Source of the DNA: Neoceratodus forsteri
Taxonomy: Eukaryota; Chordata; Ceratodontiformes; Ceratodontidae
Direction of reading: 5' to 3'
Assembly: GCA_016271365.2 (NCBI GenBank)
Contig: CM028131.1
Location: forward strand, 169,822,501 to 169,886,500
Length of the DNA: 64,000 bases
Each line of letters opens with the position of its first letter. Position 1 is the first letter of the stretch. Below are positions 42,740 through 54,416 of the stretch, piece after piece. A model generated the notes under the pieces. The model saw nothing but the letters and a program-made list of their open reading frames with translations, made no database searches and was not told the origin of the DNA. Made by a program: the position numbers and the translations under genes.

Positions 42740-43396
42740 TTGTTGTTGGTGAAACTGTAGGAGAATGTCAGCCCAGAAGTCATTGACCTATGGCTCTCAA
42801 ACAGCAAAGCAGGCCATCATACTGACTAGAAAAATTAGAATGCTGTAGGAAACTGAGCAAATGCCAATGCTCAGTCTTCATGACTTAGCAGCTCATCTTT
42901 TTGTGATTCCCAAATCTACGATTAGTGACCTATGCTAGAAGGAACAGATTCTCCAGGAGTGGCATTCTAATAAAAACTCATCCTGCAAACATTAATGGGA
43001 AGAGAAAGACAGCAAACTAGAGGAGGCCCTATTGAGGTGATTTTCCAAAGTCCGTGGGAGGGATGCCATAGTGACCTCCTTCTTATGCAGAAGGCACAGC
43101 AGCTGGCCACAGCAATGGGTCAGACTGATTTCAATCTAAATGAGGGGTAGTTGCAAAAGTGTGAAAAATTGCCACAACACTGGTTTCAAGAGAGTGCAAA
43201 GTAAAAATCTAACACTGACATGCAGGGAGAGGAAACTAGACTCAAAGATGTGCTGCTAGCCTTGCTTTATGAATATGCACCACAAGATGTTTTCAATGCT
43301 GATGATACTGGGTTTTTTTACTGGTGTGAAGGCTATGGTACATTAGTGTTCAAGGCTGATTCTGTACTAAGGCAGAAAAAGGTCAAAGGAATTCAG
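42740..43396 (+). pseudogene. Tigger-like transposase, amino-terminal part
   Basis: Reading frames on the plus strand show a CENP-B/pogo-type DNA-binding start, 'KSLTYGSQTAKQAIILTRKI' and a 'VIPKSTISDLC' helix-turn-helix block. Then come a 'LEEALLRWFSKVRGRDAIVT'-like second helix-turn-helix and 'WFQ.S.....TDMQGEETR'. The start of the DDE domain follows, 'VLLALLYEYAPQDVFNADDT' with 'GFFYW', where the NAD.TG motif carries the first catalytic Asp. Reading is cut after 'KVKGIQ' at about 43,396. Two stops are present in the amino-terminal half. Confidence 0.77.
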
Positions 43397-44790
43397 CCTT
43401 GTGAGCCATACTCTCCTATGCAACAAGCTTTTCCACCTAGGACTCTCCAGTTACTCTGTTGCATGGTTCAAAAACTACTTTTCTGGAAGAACCCAGCCTT
43501 TAAAGTGCCGGGGCATCCTCTCCAAAGACTCACCTGTCTTTCAGTATCAGAGGTCAGTTCTGGGACCCCTTCTCTTCAGCCTTTTATAAATGATATTCCA
43601 GCAGCCTGTAAATCTACCCACATTTTGCTCTATGTGGATGATGCAGTCTTGTTCACTAGCAACTCATGCCTGACCTCCCTTCAAAATAAGCTGCAGACAG
43701 ACCTTAACACAATACAGATCTGGTTCACTGCCAGCTCCCTTGTAATGAATAAGAAGAAAACTACATGTATGCTCTTTTGTACCAGGAACAAGCTAAGCAA
43801 GCTGCCTTCCCTCTTCATTATCACAAACATGGGCTCCCAGCTTGAACAAGTAACAACGTTCAAGTACCTGGACATGACACTTGGCAGTGGGATGACACAC
43901 AATTTTCATGTTGATTTATTAGTTAAAAACAGCCAACCATAGACTTGGACTGCTGTACAGGCATAGACACAACTTCATCCTTCAAGTAGGAAATCTGCTA
44001 GTGCAGTCCCTCATAATTAGTTTAATTGACTATGGGATTATTGCTTATGGTTCAGCCTGTGACAATGTCCTAGCAGGAGTCAGGAACCTCCTAAATAGGG
44101 TGTGCTGGTTTGCCCTGGGCCTTAAGCCTAACATGCATACCTGTATCCTATGTAGGTCACTAAATTGGCTCAACCTCAACAAGCCGTTGGCAGTCCACAC
44201 ACTTGCCCTTGGCCACAATGCCCTGCATGGCCTTCTGTCCCGTGGTCTTAAGTCCTTATTCACTGTCATATAGAATAACTACTCCACCCTAGAAGGTGAA
44301 CAATGCTCCCTTCTGCTTCCAAGGAGGAAAACCACCCTAGGCCAGTCTTGTTTCTCTTTTCAATTCCCTAAACAGTGGAATGACCTACCCATCTCCCTAA
44401 AAACTTGTCCCTCAGACGATCTCTTCAAGACTAAGCTACTCTTCCTACTCTCTCCTGCTGAGTCTTGTAATTGCTTTATCTGATATGATTCCACTGCACC
44501 TCAAGCCTATCTCCTGTTACACCACCTTATTGTAAATAATTATGTTTCGACACTGCACCAGCCCAAGATTGAACTAAAGATGTGCTCAGACTACTGTTGA
44601 TTGTCATCCTGAAAATTATACTACTCTAAGCTCTGTTACACCTGTTATGTTATGTAATAAGTCTGTTACTATTGTTGTTGTATCCCTGACAATAAATCAT
44701 TTGAAAATAGGATCTGCCTAAACTGTTTTATTTGAAATAAAAATGAAAATGGAATGAATGAATGAATGAATGAATGAATGAATGAATGAA
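43397..44790 (+). mobile_element. L2/Rex1-type LINE with (GAAT)n tail, inserted in Tigger element
   Basis: A 5'-truncated copy beginning in the reverse transcriptase. Adjacent frames contain 'LLCNKLFHLGLSSYSVAWF', 'GSVLGPLLFSL' (43,549-43,590, one substitution), 'INDIPAACKSTHILLYVDD' with the active site at 43,631-43,642, and 'TTFKYLDMTLGSGMTHNF'. The end of ORF2 reads 'FSFQFPKQWNDLPISLK' (44,354-44,400). The 3' end is a run of GAAT repeats. Several frameshifts. The YVDD active site and short TGAA-type tail place it nearer L2/Rex1 than the other LINEs here. Confidence 0.75.
44754..44790 (+). repeat. (GAAT)n tail
   Basis: Nine uninterrupted GAAT units at the 3' end of the LINE, the usual form of an L2-type terminal repeat. 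Confidence 0.92.
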
Positions 44791-45470
44791 TGTCAGATCT
44801 CTGTTGCTGCAACATGGCAGGGACAGAAAAAATGACTTCGTAGTCATTAGTAAATCTGCCAGCCCATTGTGTTATCATGGAGTAAACAACTTACCTGTAT
44901 AACAGCATTCTAACTGCAGTCTCTGGATGACAGGCAATGTGTTTAAACTGGATTCACTTGTAAGACTGCAAGCTCAATGGGACAAAATTATTTTGCTCCT
45001 TGATAATTTTTCGGGCCATATATGTGTACAGTGGATCAGGAACATATGTTTTATATTTCTGCCACTGAGCAAAACCTATATCATGTAGCCCCTGGACCAG
45101 AGCATCATCTACTCTTTTAAAGAATATTACATTAGAGAGATGCAGTCCAGGGTGCTGGGTGAACTTGATTCTGCTGAACAACTGATGGCTACCATGCGTG
45201 TCAAGAAGATAAATCTTCTTGAGTGGTTCACCTAATGAAACATGTGTGGGACTCTGTGGCACAGAAAATCATAGTGCGCTGCTTTACCATAGCTGGTTTC
45301 TGCACTGAAACAGCCACTGAACTGAAACCCATGGCTGAGCTTGATGAGCTGCAACCAGAAGGATAGTCAGCCATTGAGTTACATGAGCTCTGTCTCCTAG
45401 GAAACAGTGTCAAACAGGAAATCGATGACATAGCCTAGGTGGTGACAGAAATTAAACTCTGTAATTTTCA
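44791..45470 (+). pseudogene. Tigger-like transposase, carboxy-terminal part
   Basis: Resumes the DDE domain after the LINE: 'CCNMAGTEKM' (44,800), then 'KIILLLDNF.GHI'-type sequence near 44,975-45,015 with the second catalytic Asp, 'FLPLSKTYIM' and 'PLDQSIIYSFKEYYIREMQ' (45,055-45,140). Then come 'KKINLLEWF', 'WDSVAQKIIVRCFTIAGF' (45,247-45,310) and 'TATELKPMAELDELQPE'. The 'PLDQGII..FK..Y' block is diagnostic of pogo/Tigger transposases. Stops and frameshifts occur. Same gene as 42,740-43,396. Confidence 0.78.
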
Positions 45471-45849
45471 ATCTCCCTATGTATTGAACTGCTGTGTATA
45501 ATTACAGTTATTCATGTAATCCTTGATACTCATGTAAGATTGATTAAGCTTTAAGAACCTCCTTGGAAATTAGCTGTGCTCAATGGAACTGTAACATCTA
45601 TCCTTGTTCATAAATGTTTTCTATGAATAAAATTTATTACTATTACTATCTACCCTGATGAGAAGGATGAAGAGAAAGGGAATGAGGAAAGCTTGTTATA
45701 GTGGACAAATTGGTATTTCATGGATATGTCCACTGTAAGCAGTGCCGACGATACTACAATTATGCTATAAAAGTATAGGTACATTAAAACTACAGAGTAG
45801 TTAACACATTTGGTTCATGTAGTAAGTACATAGTTATCCTGCAGTTACA

Positions 45850-46110
45850 ATGTAAACTAGCAGTGGGGATGCTGAAACAGTGAACAGAAACACTGAATTT
45901 TAGTAGGGTAGACTTTGGAAGAATTAAGGCTATGGTAAAGGAAGTTATCATCAAATGTAAAAAGAAACACACAGCAGCAAATCCTGTCCTCGTAAAAAGA
46001 GGCAACACAGAAGCAAAAGGCTAAGAGTATTCCCATGAATCACAAAAGAAAAGACAGTGAATGCAAATAATAGCTCTGTGCCACATTTATTGAGATCCAG
46101 TGAGGTGAGT
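45850..46110 (+). mobile_element. Possible CR1-like LINE linker relic
   Basis: The plus-strand reading 'LNFSRVDFGRIKAMVKEVI' near 45,893-45,950 parallels 'LDFSRADFGKMGDCLRKAL' in the family A LINE at 36,860. A basic run 'KKKHTAANPVLVKRG' follows. The rest of a LINE is not visible, so this is a weak call. Confidence 0.4.
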
Positions 46111-48487
46111 GGACTCAAAATATCCCCAGCAATTTGAGGTGAATGCCTCTTCATCTTCGTTGCTTGCTTTTCTGTATCATGTTATCAAGTTATAGAATCC
46201 ACTACCAGATTCTTTGCTGCCTCTTGGTTCTTTGTGTGTATTCAAGAAATATCTAGAACTACACTGTTTGCACATTTCTCAGTTCTCTTGAAATAACACT
46301 TGATAAACTGCGTGTGTATTGTATTGTAGAGTTCCAGATTTTTGTATTTTTTGGGTCCCCCTTGAAAATGGGCATTTGATGCTCTCATGATTTCCCGCCG
46401 AGTAAACACATTTTAAATAAAAATAAAAATGCTGTTGTATTTTTGATTCATACATCTCCTTGTTTGAATCCAATAAATTTAGTATGGAGCTAATATCTGG
46501 ATTTACTGTGTGTTTTAGATGGTTCACAAGAGTTTTCTTAGCCTTTTGTTCCTATGGTGAAGGATAGGAGGGATGGAGAAGACTGAAAAGGGAGGATAAA
46601 AAGTAAATGGTATAGACTGAAACATAATATCTTTGGGGCAATAGAAACCAGTGGACCAAAAAAGAACAAGAGCTCGGGAAGCAGAACATCCATCTAAGAT
46701 TTGGCCAGGGAGTAGTTAAAAAACCAAAGGAAATGAAAGACCTTCTTATTGTACATAGGATGGAAAATGCAAATGACAGCAATGGCAGCTAGAGAAATGA
46801 ACATAGAGAGAGTTAGACAAAGATTTAAAAGGCTAAGAGAATTTGTGGTAGAACCACTGCAAGTATTAAGAGTAGTAGTAAGAGATTGTTTAAGTATAGC
46901 AAGGGCAGATTAAAATAGATGGTGGCCCAACTTAGTGGAGGGATCGGAGAGGTGATATTAATGAGGATAGGGGAAATTAAGAGATATTAGGCAATTCTAT
47001 CCCGTCAGAATTCAGAGATGAGGCAAATATGAGTAGGCCAGACAGGTAGGGATTATTTGACAGAACTACTGGGGAAGAGAGATGGATAAAGGGGCACGTG
47101 GTCACTGTGCTCACAATACTAGAACTGGTGGGCAGCAAGGGACATAAATAACTGTTTGAGCTTGCAAGTGCAATCAGAACTAGAAGACATGTACTCAAAT
47201 CTAATGGAACAAGATACACATAGGATATGCTATGAAAAACTATGATTGTATTGGATAGAGGAGCATTTTTGTTTGCAAAGTATCCTTGCAATCAGAGTAT
47301 AGCATACATGTAGAATAATACTCTACAATATTTGCATAGTAATACTGTACAATATAACACAAATCATAGTCAAATAGACATAATCCATAAAAATTTTAAA
47401 AGCAATTTGCAAAAAAAAAAAATATCCAGTAATTGTATGTAATGGTGCCAGAGTAGTCCCAATGGAGAAAACAGTTCTGAACTTCCATCATGAAGCAGCT
47501 CTGCATGTTTATTTTCCATACCAGTGGCAGGAGGGAGTTTCAAAAGACTAGGCCTTCTACTGAGGATGCCCTGTCCCCAGGCAATCACAGCTGGGATCTC
47601 ACTGCACTCAACAGCCCCTGATCCTCAAAATGGAGGCCTCTACCAGGACAGTGGGGGGGGGATCATCAACACATGGCGGTACATGGGCCTAGTTCCTCTG
47701 AGGCCTCAAATGTCAGCAAAATCACCTTGTAATCAAATCTCTGCTTCACTGGCAGCGATGGCAGTTCATGTAGCATCTGGATGTCATGCTCTTCCCTTCA
47801 GATGGATCCCTGAAGCTGCACTGCCTCATTTTCCACTAACAGTAGTCAAGACATGAGGGAACAAATGCCTGCACCAGTGTCTTCATATTCCAGGTTCTAG
47901 CAAGGGGTGCACTGAGGCAATAGTCATCAGCAGGGTCACTGTAAAATTGTGGGAAAAGTTGCCCAAAATGGCAGAGATTTTTTTGCAAAAGTTGCGAGGA
48001 AATTGGGGGAGTTCTACTTTACACCCATAGTGCTCCACAATAATCTTTTATTGTTTTCTGTGACATAAGCTAGTCAGCATAAACTGATAAATGAATACAC
48101 TGCCAATTGAATATGCTTTAAACATGAAGGAAAGCTTGTGTTCCTAAAATGAACACTAAATTAATTGATATGTTGCCTATCTTCCACAGTTTAAAAACAT
48201 CTGCCTTGTACAGTGCTAAATGGATTCAATTTAGTGAGTCACAGCAAATCAATATTAGATAAATACAGAATCAACAAATGTTGTCTCTTTCTAGATGTAG
48301 AATAATGAAGCCTGATCAATTGCTATTTACAGTGCTCTGTCAATTATTCTCCCACTTTGGTGCAAGAAACAATTAAGTAAATAGAATGGTGGATAATCAA
48401 GTTTTAGTAAAAAAATGATGTTCTTTAAATGTTTGCTGTCATAGGTTCCACTGTAGGTAATGTGTAAAAAGGTATGGATGAAAAGAT
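46111..48487. other. No recognised feature
   Basis: Roughly 2.4 kb with no supported gene or repeat family. The stretch 47,440-47,860 is more G+C-rich and could be a decayed retroelement, but I see no diagnostic motif. Confidence 0.45.
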
Positions 48488-48501
48488 GGACGCTGACACC
48501 A
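48488..48501 (-). promoter_or_regulatory. Candidate retroviral-type primer-binding site
   Basis: On the minus strand this reads TGGTGTCAGCGTCC. TGGTGTCAG matches the 3' ends of several tRNAs (Leu-type) including CCA. It lies three bases from a candidate LTR end in CA. Confidence 0.5.
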
Positions 48502-48504
48502 ATT

Positions 48505-49450
48505 TGTAGAGAGGCAAGGCTTAAAAGAAGCAGCCAAGCCTAAAAATATTTATTGAGATACAAACAGAACAAAATTAACTCATACTTAATACCTAAATAA
48601 GAAAAGAAATCAAAAGGCACAAAAATAAACTTTTGTTCACACAGGCAATAACAGCATTAGCCACCTGGGAACATCAAGGGTACATAGTCTGAAAAAGTGC
48701 AGACTCCCCAGTAGATCAGACCAGAGCTGATCCCAAAACTAATCTGATATGGTCCAAGAGAACAGCATGTGACCATGTCAGACTCCACCCACAACACTTT
48801 TAAACTTAAATCTTTCTTTATTCAACATGAAGGTCTTTTATAAACTTTTTAAAAATGATCTGGGCCTGTATGTAATCAGTATATGCTAATATACACAAAA
48901 AGAAATCAGTCCTTAACAAAAATAAAATGTTATGCACTCTATGGCTCCTCCCATGAATGACCCAAGGTATAAGTATGGAGAAGAGAGGGCCGGCTGACTC
49001 CTAAGTATCCAATTCATAATGATCCCTGCAAGAAGTCAATCCCTTCTAGAAGATTCTCCCTGCTTATACCTCGGTGAAACCTTCCATTCTTAAATAACAA
49101 ATAAACTAACATTGGAATTGTATACATTCTTTTAACCAAAAGCTGAAAGTTATCTAAAATTCTGCACATTTAAGTATAGAAGTTTCTTTTTATATTTACA
49201 AATGTGATGCAGCACAGGGAAACACAGAGCTCTTATAAACATTGTGTTGCTTTTGTATGGCCAGTATCATTCATACTTTATTTTTAATTAAACTATTATG
49301 ACAGTACTTATGGAGATTCTGCAGAAAACATAAACATTAAAACCATGTTTTACAGAATTCATTTCACCGGGTTACTAACAACAGAGAGACAGCTTCATAT
49401 CAATTAGTGTTATGCTTGGATGCCTAGGCCTGAAGAAAACAAACAGAAAA
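48505..49450 (-). mobile_element. Probable LTR in minus orientation, far end uncertain
   Basis: Read on the minus strand the segment ends 'gcctctctaca', with a polyadenylation signal AATAAA (48,549-48,554 complement) about 45 bp earlier. It is followed after three bases by a primer-binding-site-like sequence. This is the layout of a 5' LTR and internal start. No coding sequence follows downstream (below 48,488) and no second LTR was found. The outer boundary is a guess; I could not find a TG tip with confidence. Confidence 0.42.
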
Positions 49451-50149
49451 CTGTGTTTGTTTCAGTTTAGGTTTAAAATAATAGCTTCTACTGAGGCAAA
49501 CTCAACAGTTTAACAAATACCTCCAAATGGAGGTCTCTTTGGACTTCTTGCAAGGGAAAAAAAGGAAAAGGGGTTTCACCTCACAAGTGCAGGTTTAAAC
49601 TTTAAAAGCTTTAAACTGCTGCTTTACCAAGTATACTGCGTACAGGTTTCTAAATGAAACTAACAGGGCAAACGCCCATGTGGCAAAAGTTCTCAGCAGA
49701 ATGTACTGCGCATAGAAATTCTAGCACTGTCAAAGCACCATAACTTGCAATAATGGGACACAGACAAAGTTAGCTATATTAGCTATGGGAGCTGTGAGCT
49801 CATCAAGGCTCCAGAAGTGCAGAAAGGAAGAAAAAAGACAAGCATTTGAGAGAGACCTTTTTCCAGGTGGCCAGCCTGGAAAAGGGGGGGAAATGAGAAA
49901 CAGGAAAGAAGGCAACAGAGAAAGAATTAAGATCTTAGCACTGCTGCAGTAGTCTTTTACTAGAGAAAGGAATTAACCTCTGGTGAGACTTGAATATTCT
50001 TTTACATACTGTACAAAATTTTTAAAATCACATATTGAAACATGAAATCATACCAATATATTTTTACTGCATCATACAGTAGTCAGGGTACCCTATAATT
50101 TACCTTTGTTTTAATCTGGCTGCAATGATTTTGTTTATTAAAAAATAGA

Positions 50150-50675
50150 AACAGAAAAACATAGAATTAGATGGCAGATAAGCACCACTTGACCCACCTA
50201 GCCTGCCTATTTTCCTTACCTACTGTAATACCACAGACCCTACCTGATTTCTGACTGTACCCTCCTTTTCCTAACCACTAAGGTTCGCTTATGCCTATCC
50301 CATGCATTCTTGAATCCATTATAGATTTTGCCCCTCCCAACACAGCTGGGAGGCTGTTCCATGTGTTCACCACCCTTTCTGTGAAGAAGTACTTTTTCAC
50401 ATTCCCCTGAGTTTACTCTCCTCTAGCTTCATAGCATGACCCCTTGTTCTTGAACATCTCATTTTCTGAAAAATGCTTCCCTCTTGTACCTTATTCCTAC
50501 TTGTGCGGTATCTGAAAGTCTCTATCACATTCCCCCTCTCCCTCCTTTCCTCCAGGGTGTACATACTGAGGTCCTTTAGTCTCTCCTGATAGGACTTTTG
50601 GTGCAGATTCTGCACCATTTTACTTGCCCGCCTCTGGGCCACCTCTGCTCTGTCTATGTCCTTCCAGAGATAAAT
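50150..50675 (-). mobile_element. 5'-truncated CR1-like LINE
   Basis: The minus-strand frame 50,642-50,397 shows 'RRASKMVQNLHQKSYQERL' and 'MYTLEERRERGNVIETFRY', the C-terminal signature of the CR1-like ORF2 in this window. To the left lies the 3' untranslated part with 'gcctgcctattttccttacc' and the tail 'ggcagataagcaccacttgacc' near 50,171. The copy starts inside ORF2 near 50,675. Confidence 0.8.
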
Positions 50676-51479
50676 GTTCAGCTACGTTATGTGTTTTATA
50701 AGCTTGTTTTCAGACTTTAGTCAAGTTTTTTATTGCAGTCTTTGCATGTGGATATCTCTGCTGACTGTTAAGAGGGGATCACTGTCACCAACAAGCCGAT
50801 TCATGTGTATAATCAGCAGGGCCATCCAAAATCCTCAGATGTTTGAATCAGACTAGTTTGTTTACAAGGAAAAATCTGCCCTACTACTTACAAAAAGATT
50901 TCACAGTTAGCACCCCATTCAGGTGAACAGGACAATTTGCACCTCTTTTCCCACCTACTGTTTCAGTCTCTGAGGCAACACAAAGGTTTCTGATAGACTG
51001 CTTCAACACAAATCAATGTTAAGTGTTTAAGTGTACTTACGCTTGGGCAGTGGATTTTGACACCAAACCAGACAAGGGTCCAAGTGAAATCAGTGTCACA
51101 TAAAACTCTTCCCCACATTGCACTACATACAGTACATATAATATATTTGAGAGTCTTTTATTGAAAATGCTAATACTTTTTACACAATTTGAGGTAAAAA
51201 CTCAAAAACAAAGTTGCAAGACATTGCAGAACATGTCAGTGTTTGCAGACAATGGTGAAAATTGTGGATTCTGCAATAAAATTGTGGGTGCAATTTTCCA
51301 GTGCCCCTGGTCATCAGATGATAAAACTAATTCCTGTCTACAGATAGCATCTAGGATCCCTGGGAGACCTTTTGTCAAGAGCAACACCCAGGCAGCTCAC
51401 TACCATTTTGACTTCCTACTGAATACAATTCAGGATAAGCAGCTGAAGACTACTTTTCAGAGATGAAATCTGTGAGTCT
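50676..51479. other. No recognised feature
   Basis: A+T-rich spacer. I see no supported gene; a 101-codon plus-strand frame at 51,161-51,466 shows no known domain. Confidence 0.4.
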
Positions 51480-51756
51480 GAACCCACCAATCCCAGCTCT
51501 CTCTTATTCAGATTCATACTTTTCCAGTTGGAAGCCATCTAACTTGTAATCTCAGTCAGGCAGACTTGTTCATAACAATATGTGAAACTCCTATAAGGTA
51601 AAAACAAGAGATACAGCTTGGTATCATCTGCATAGCAATGCAAACCAGTGCTGTAGGCCCTGATGGTCTCCTTCAGTAGTGCCATAGACATGGCCAAAAG
51701 CTCTGAGGAAAGGCTGGGCTTCTGGGGCACAATGCAGTTCAGGATAGTTGGCCATG
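51480..51756 (-). mobile_element. L2-like LINE fragment, reverse transcriptase palm
   Basis: The minus-strand frame 51,730-51,539 contains 'STGLHCYADDTKLYLLFLP', the active-site block of L2-type reverse transcriptase ('YADDTQLYLSF' in the family). It is preceded by 'ALLKETIRAY', in the position of the 'PLG.IIR.YGI' stretch. A (TTTA)n run adjoins at 51,757-51,779. Confidence 0.62.
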
Positions 51757-51779
51757 AAATTTATTTATTTATTTATTTA
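51757..51779 (+). repeat. (TTTA)n microsatellite
   Basis: Uninterrupted TTTA repeats directly beside the L2-like fragment; possibly an A-rich retroelement tail on the minus strand. Confidence 0.85.
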
Positions 51780-51959
51780 GTTTTTGTTGACCGGGTAAGT
51801 GCAGTAGACAAATCCTGCCTATTTTCAGGCACAACCCAGGGGAAGGGAAATGAGTGGACCTGTCATGAATTACTTCTCCTGTTCTACTAGCTATGACTGG
51901 AACCATTCTAGAACATCTCCAGACAGAACTGCATACTCCTGGAGCCTAGCCACAGATAT

Positions 51960-52420
51960 CCTTTGATCTGCCATGTGAAATGGCAAAGAAAGACCAAGAA
52001 GAAATACACTGGACACCTATTCCTGATCTTTTGCAAGAAGCAGATTATCTACACCTTACCCGAGTATCACTGTGCTATGTCACTAGAAACACCCAGACAG
52101 GAAGGGCTCAAAGTGCTTACAAATGTGCCCCTCAATCACTGTCTCCACAAAATTATGAAGGAATGGTAGCTTGCAGATTGGTTGAAAGATGGAAAGGACA
52201 TTGGAATCTTATGTCTATGTCTCTTGAGAAGGCTCCTCACTACTGCATTCTTTCAGACTGCTGGAAGAAACATCCTCTTTCAAAGAAGAATTCACAATTC
52301 ATGTTATTACTGGGGAAGTTCTACACTCCAGCTTTGCAGAGCTTTGATGGAACAAGATTAAGGCTGAACTTACTCCAAGAGCCTGGAGGGTCCACACTGC
52401 TGTTTTCCTGTTGATCTGGA
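51960..52420 (+). other. Unassigned open frame of 144 codons
   Basis: The frame from 51,980 begins 'MAKKDQEEIHWTPIPDLLQE' and stays open to 52,414. I recognise no domain, signal peptide or repeat, and the region lies between antisense L2-like LINE pieces. It may be chance, or a fragment of an element that I do not know. Confidence 0.2.
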
Positions 52421-52759
52421 CATAAGCAACAGAGATGATCTGTTCCCAGATGCCAGTTACTTTGACTTTGAACAACAGATTTAAATGGTTCCTTTTTTCC
52501 AAAGAAACTTATTTTTTTATCTACAAATAGGCAAGATGTAATAACCTGATCATGGTATGAAAACATTCAGCTGGTCTGTTCTTCTTGGTTGCTAAAAGGC
52601 TTAAGAACTCTAAGCTCTCTCAGATCTTATAACCCTGAGAAAGCTCTTACAGTACAATGTACCATCAAGACATGTTGTGCTACATCCTACTTATACCCCA
52701 TCTACCTGTGCTCTTACATGCATCCCTGTAATTTCAACTACCGATGCTCAGTAGTAAAT

Positions 52760-52978
52760 CTTGACATAATTTGACAAGCAGGGACAAAGTGTAAATGGAC
52801 TGGCACATGAGTGTCGATTGCCACTGCAATGGTCAAATGATAAGTCTCTACAGTGGTTGTGGACCCCCTGTAGTATGCTGTTATGAAACCCAATGGTGTT
52901 CTTCAGACCTAGCAAAACTGCTTGGATCCAGGTCCCACATGCAGTATAGAAATATTGGATCACCTCAGTAGTAGGAGG
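52760..52978 (-). mobile_element. L2-like LINE piece, left of hAT-2 insertion
   Basis: Lines up in order with 2,240-2,335 of the L2-like LINE near the window start. After removal of hAT-2 the sequence runs through GTAGGAGG into 'tagctttatgagggcctgag' and 'cttcacagtgcagcagtc', the counterpart of 'aggaggccctgaactggaac' and 'ctccacagtgcaatgatc' at 2,325-2,362. This is the target of hAT-2. Confidence 0.55.
52971..52978 (+). repeat. hAT-2 target site duplication, left copy (GTAGGAGG)
   Basis: Matches GTAGAAGG at 60,895-60,902 in 7 of 8 bases; 8 bp is the standard hAT duplication length. Confidence 0.82.
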
Positions 52979-53110
52979 TAGGGCTGTGCATGGTCTGAAT
53001 AGTATTTCCCGAATACCACGATTAGTAGGCTTGCCGAATATTCAGATGGACATTCTGAATAGTTCACTATTCGGCTACTATTCGGGACGTACTATTCGGT
53101 TGGTGAGATT
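52979..53110 (+). repeat. hAT-2 left end with CCGAATA subterminal repeats
   Basis: After the 12-bp tip, CCGAATA or its complement TATTCGG occurs at about 53,008, 53,034, 53,069, 53,079 and 53,092, together with the degenerate forms CTGAATAGT and ACTATTC. The right end (60,800-60,872) carries the same motif in tandem. These are candidate transposase-binding sites. Confidence 0.8.
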
Positions 53111-53355
53111 TCAAACTCTCACAGAGCTTCTCTGGCCAATCAGAGGCTGTTTTTGGAGCTCAGAGCCAGGAACACCATGTGATCTCCTCACTCTGAATGT
53201 GTACATGAGAGAAGACAGTTGTTTCTCAGAGAGCTAGCTCTGTTTAGTTTACCACTTGTAACTTTTAAAACTGTTTAAAAAATGTTTTGTGCGTGGTCCA
53301 GGTTTGACATCTGATCACCTTGTGACTGCATCTGACTGCAGTTTTGTTTTTCATC

Positions 53356-53381
53356 CTTGAAACTGGGCTCAGTTTCAAGGA
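53356..53381. repeat. Short perfect hairpin in hAT-2 leader
   Basis: CCTTGAAACTG and its complement CAGTTTCAAGG are separated by four or five bases (53,356-53,381). Role unknown. Confidence 0.6.
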
Positions 53382-54416
53382 AAAGGAGAGTCTGTGTGTG
53401 AGTGAATCTGTGTGTGTGCTACTGCATGCTGACTCCCCTTCCCCACTGCTTACAGTTTCACAGCTCAGCTGAAGCAGTGTGGTTTGATTTTTTGCTTAAG
53501 AACCAATTAGTTCTTATCAGGATTTTTCAAAGTTCAGTTTGGCTTTTGCATGTAGTGAGTAACTGTTAGCGGGCTCAGTAACAATGAGTGGCTCAAGCTT
53601 TTGCGGACTGCCCCATCCCCACTGCTGTGCTTGCTTAGCTTTTTGTTCCAAATCCACACATAGCCCCTATGGTATTTTCTATTTCTGTTGTGAAGCAAAT
53701 TGGTATTTTGCTGTAATCAGTTTCCAGGCTCGGTTTCCTGCATAAGTGAGGTGTTATTGTCATCTGACTCCCTCTTATCTGCATTGCAGCTTATCGCTAC
53801 ACATACATCATCTGTGTGTGTGTTGCATTGTTGTTCTTGTAATCTGTGTCCTACAAGTGCATGCACAGTTGTCTGCAAGCATTTTTTTTGTGATGTATAA
53901 AGCAGCGTATTTTTTTCTCATTGGGTCAGGCTTGGCCCATTGAATTGTTGCTGACTGTAGTCTGGTTCTTGGCTCAGTTCCCTGTACAACTGAGTAAGGA
54001 GGGTGTCGCAGGTGACTCCTCCCTCCACAACTCACTGCACCTGAGTGGCCTCCTGTGCATGTGAGCTTTTTCTTTATTGTGTGTCTTCACCCCCTATGTG
54101 TGCACTACTGTGAGTGTGTACACGTAAATTTTCAGTGAACTGCTTTAGTATTTCTGTATGTGTCAAGCATGACTCACTGGGTACTGTGTGTTGTAAGTTG
54201 TTTGGTGCACCTTCAGAGTTTGAATTGCTGTACTGTATGACTGCATAACTGACACCATACAAGTAAGAAGTTGTTTGCTGACTCCATCTCTATCTAGTAT
54301 CAGCTTGACTTTATTAGCTGCTACATACACGGTGTTGCTATTGTTGTTTTCTGAAAGAAGCACCAACATAAACAAAAAGACTAATCACAAATAATATACA
54401 CAGTAAGTTACGGACC

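Larger units (their letters stand above)
42334..45784 (+). mobile_element. pogo/Tigger DNA transposon, interrupted by a LINE
   Basis: The left tip CAGTACCATATACTTATATAG (42,334 on) resembles the complement of the right tip around 45,766-45,784 ('ctataaaagtataggtacat'). Both are flanked by TA (42,332-42,333 and 45,785-45,786). Inside are two transposase segments in the same orientation, separated by a LINE at 43,397-44,790. Removing the LINE leaves an element of about 2.05 kb, in the usual size range of Tigger elements. Tip similarity is imperfect, so the exact ends are moderately uncertain. Confidence 0.72.
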
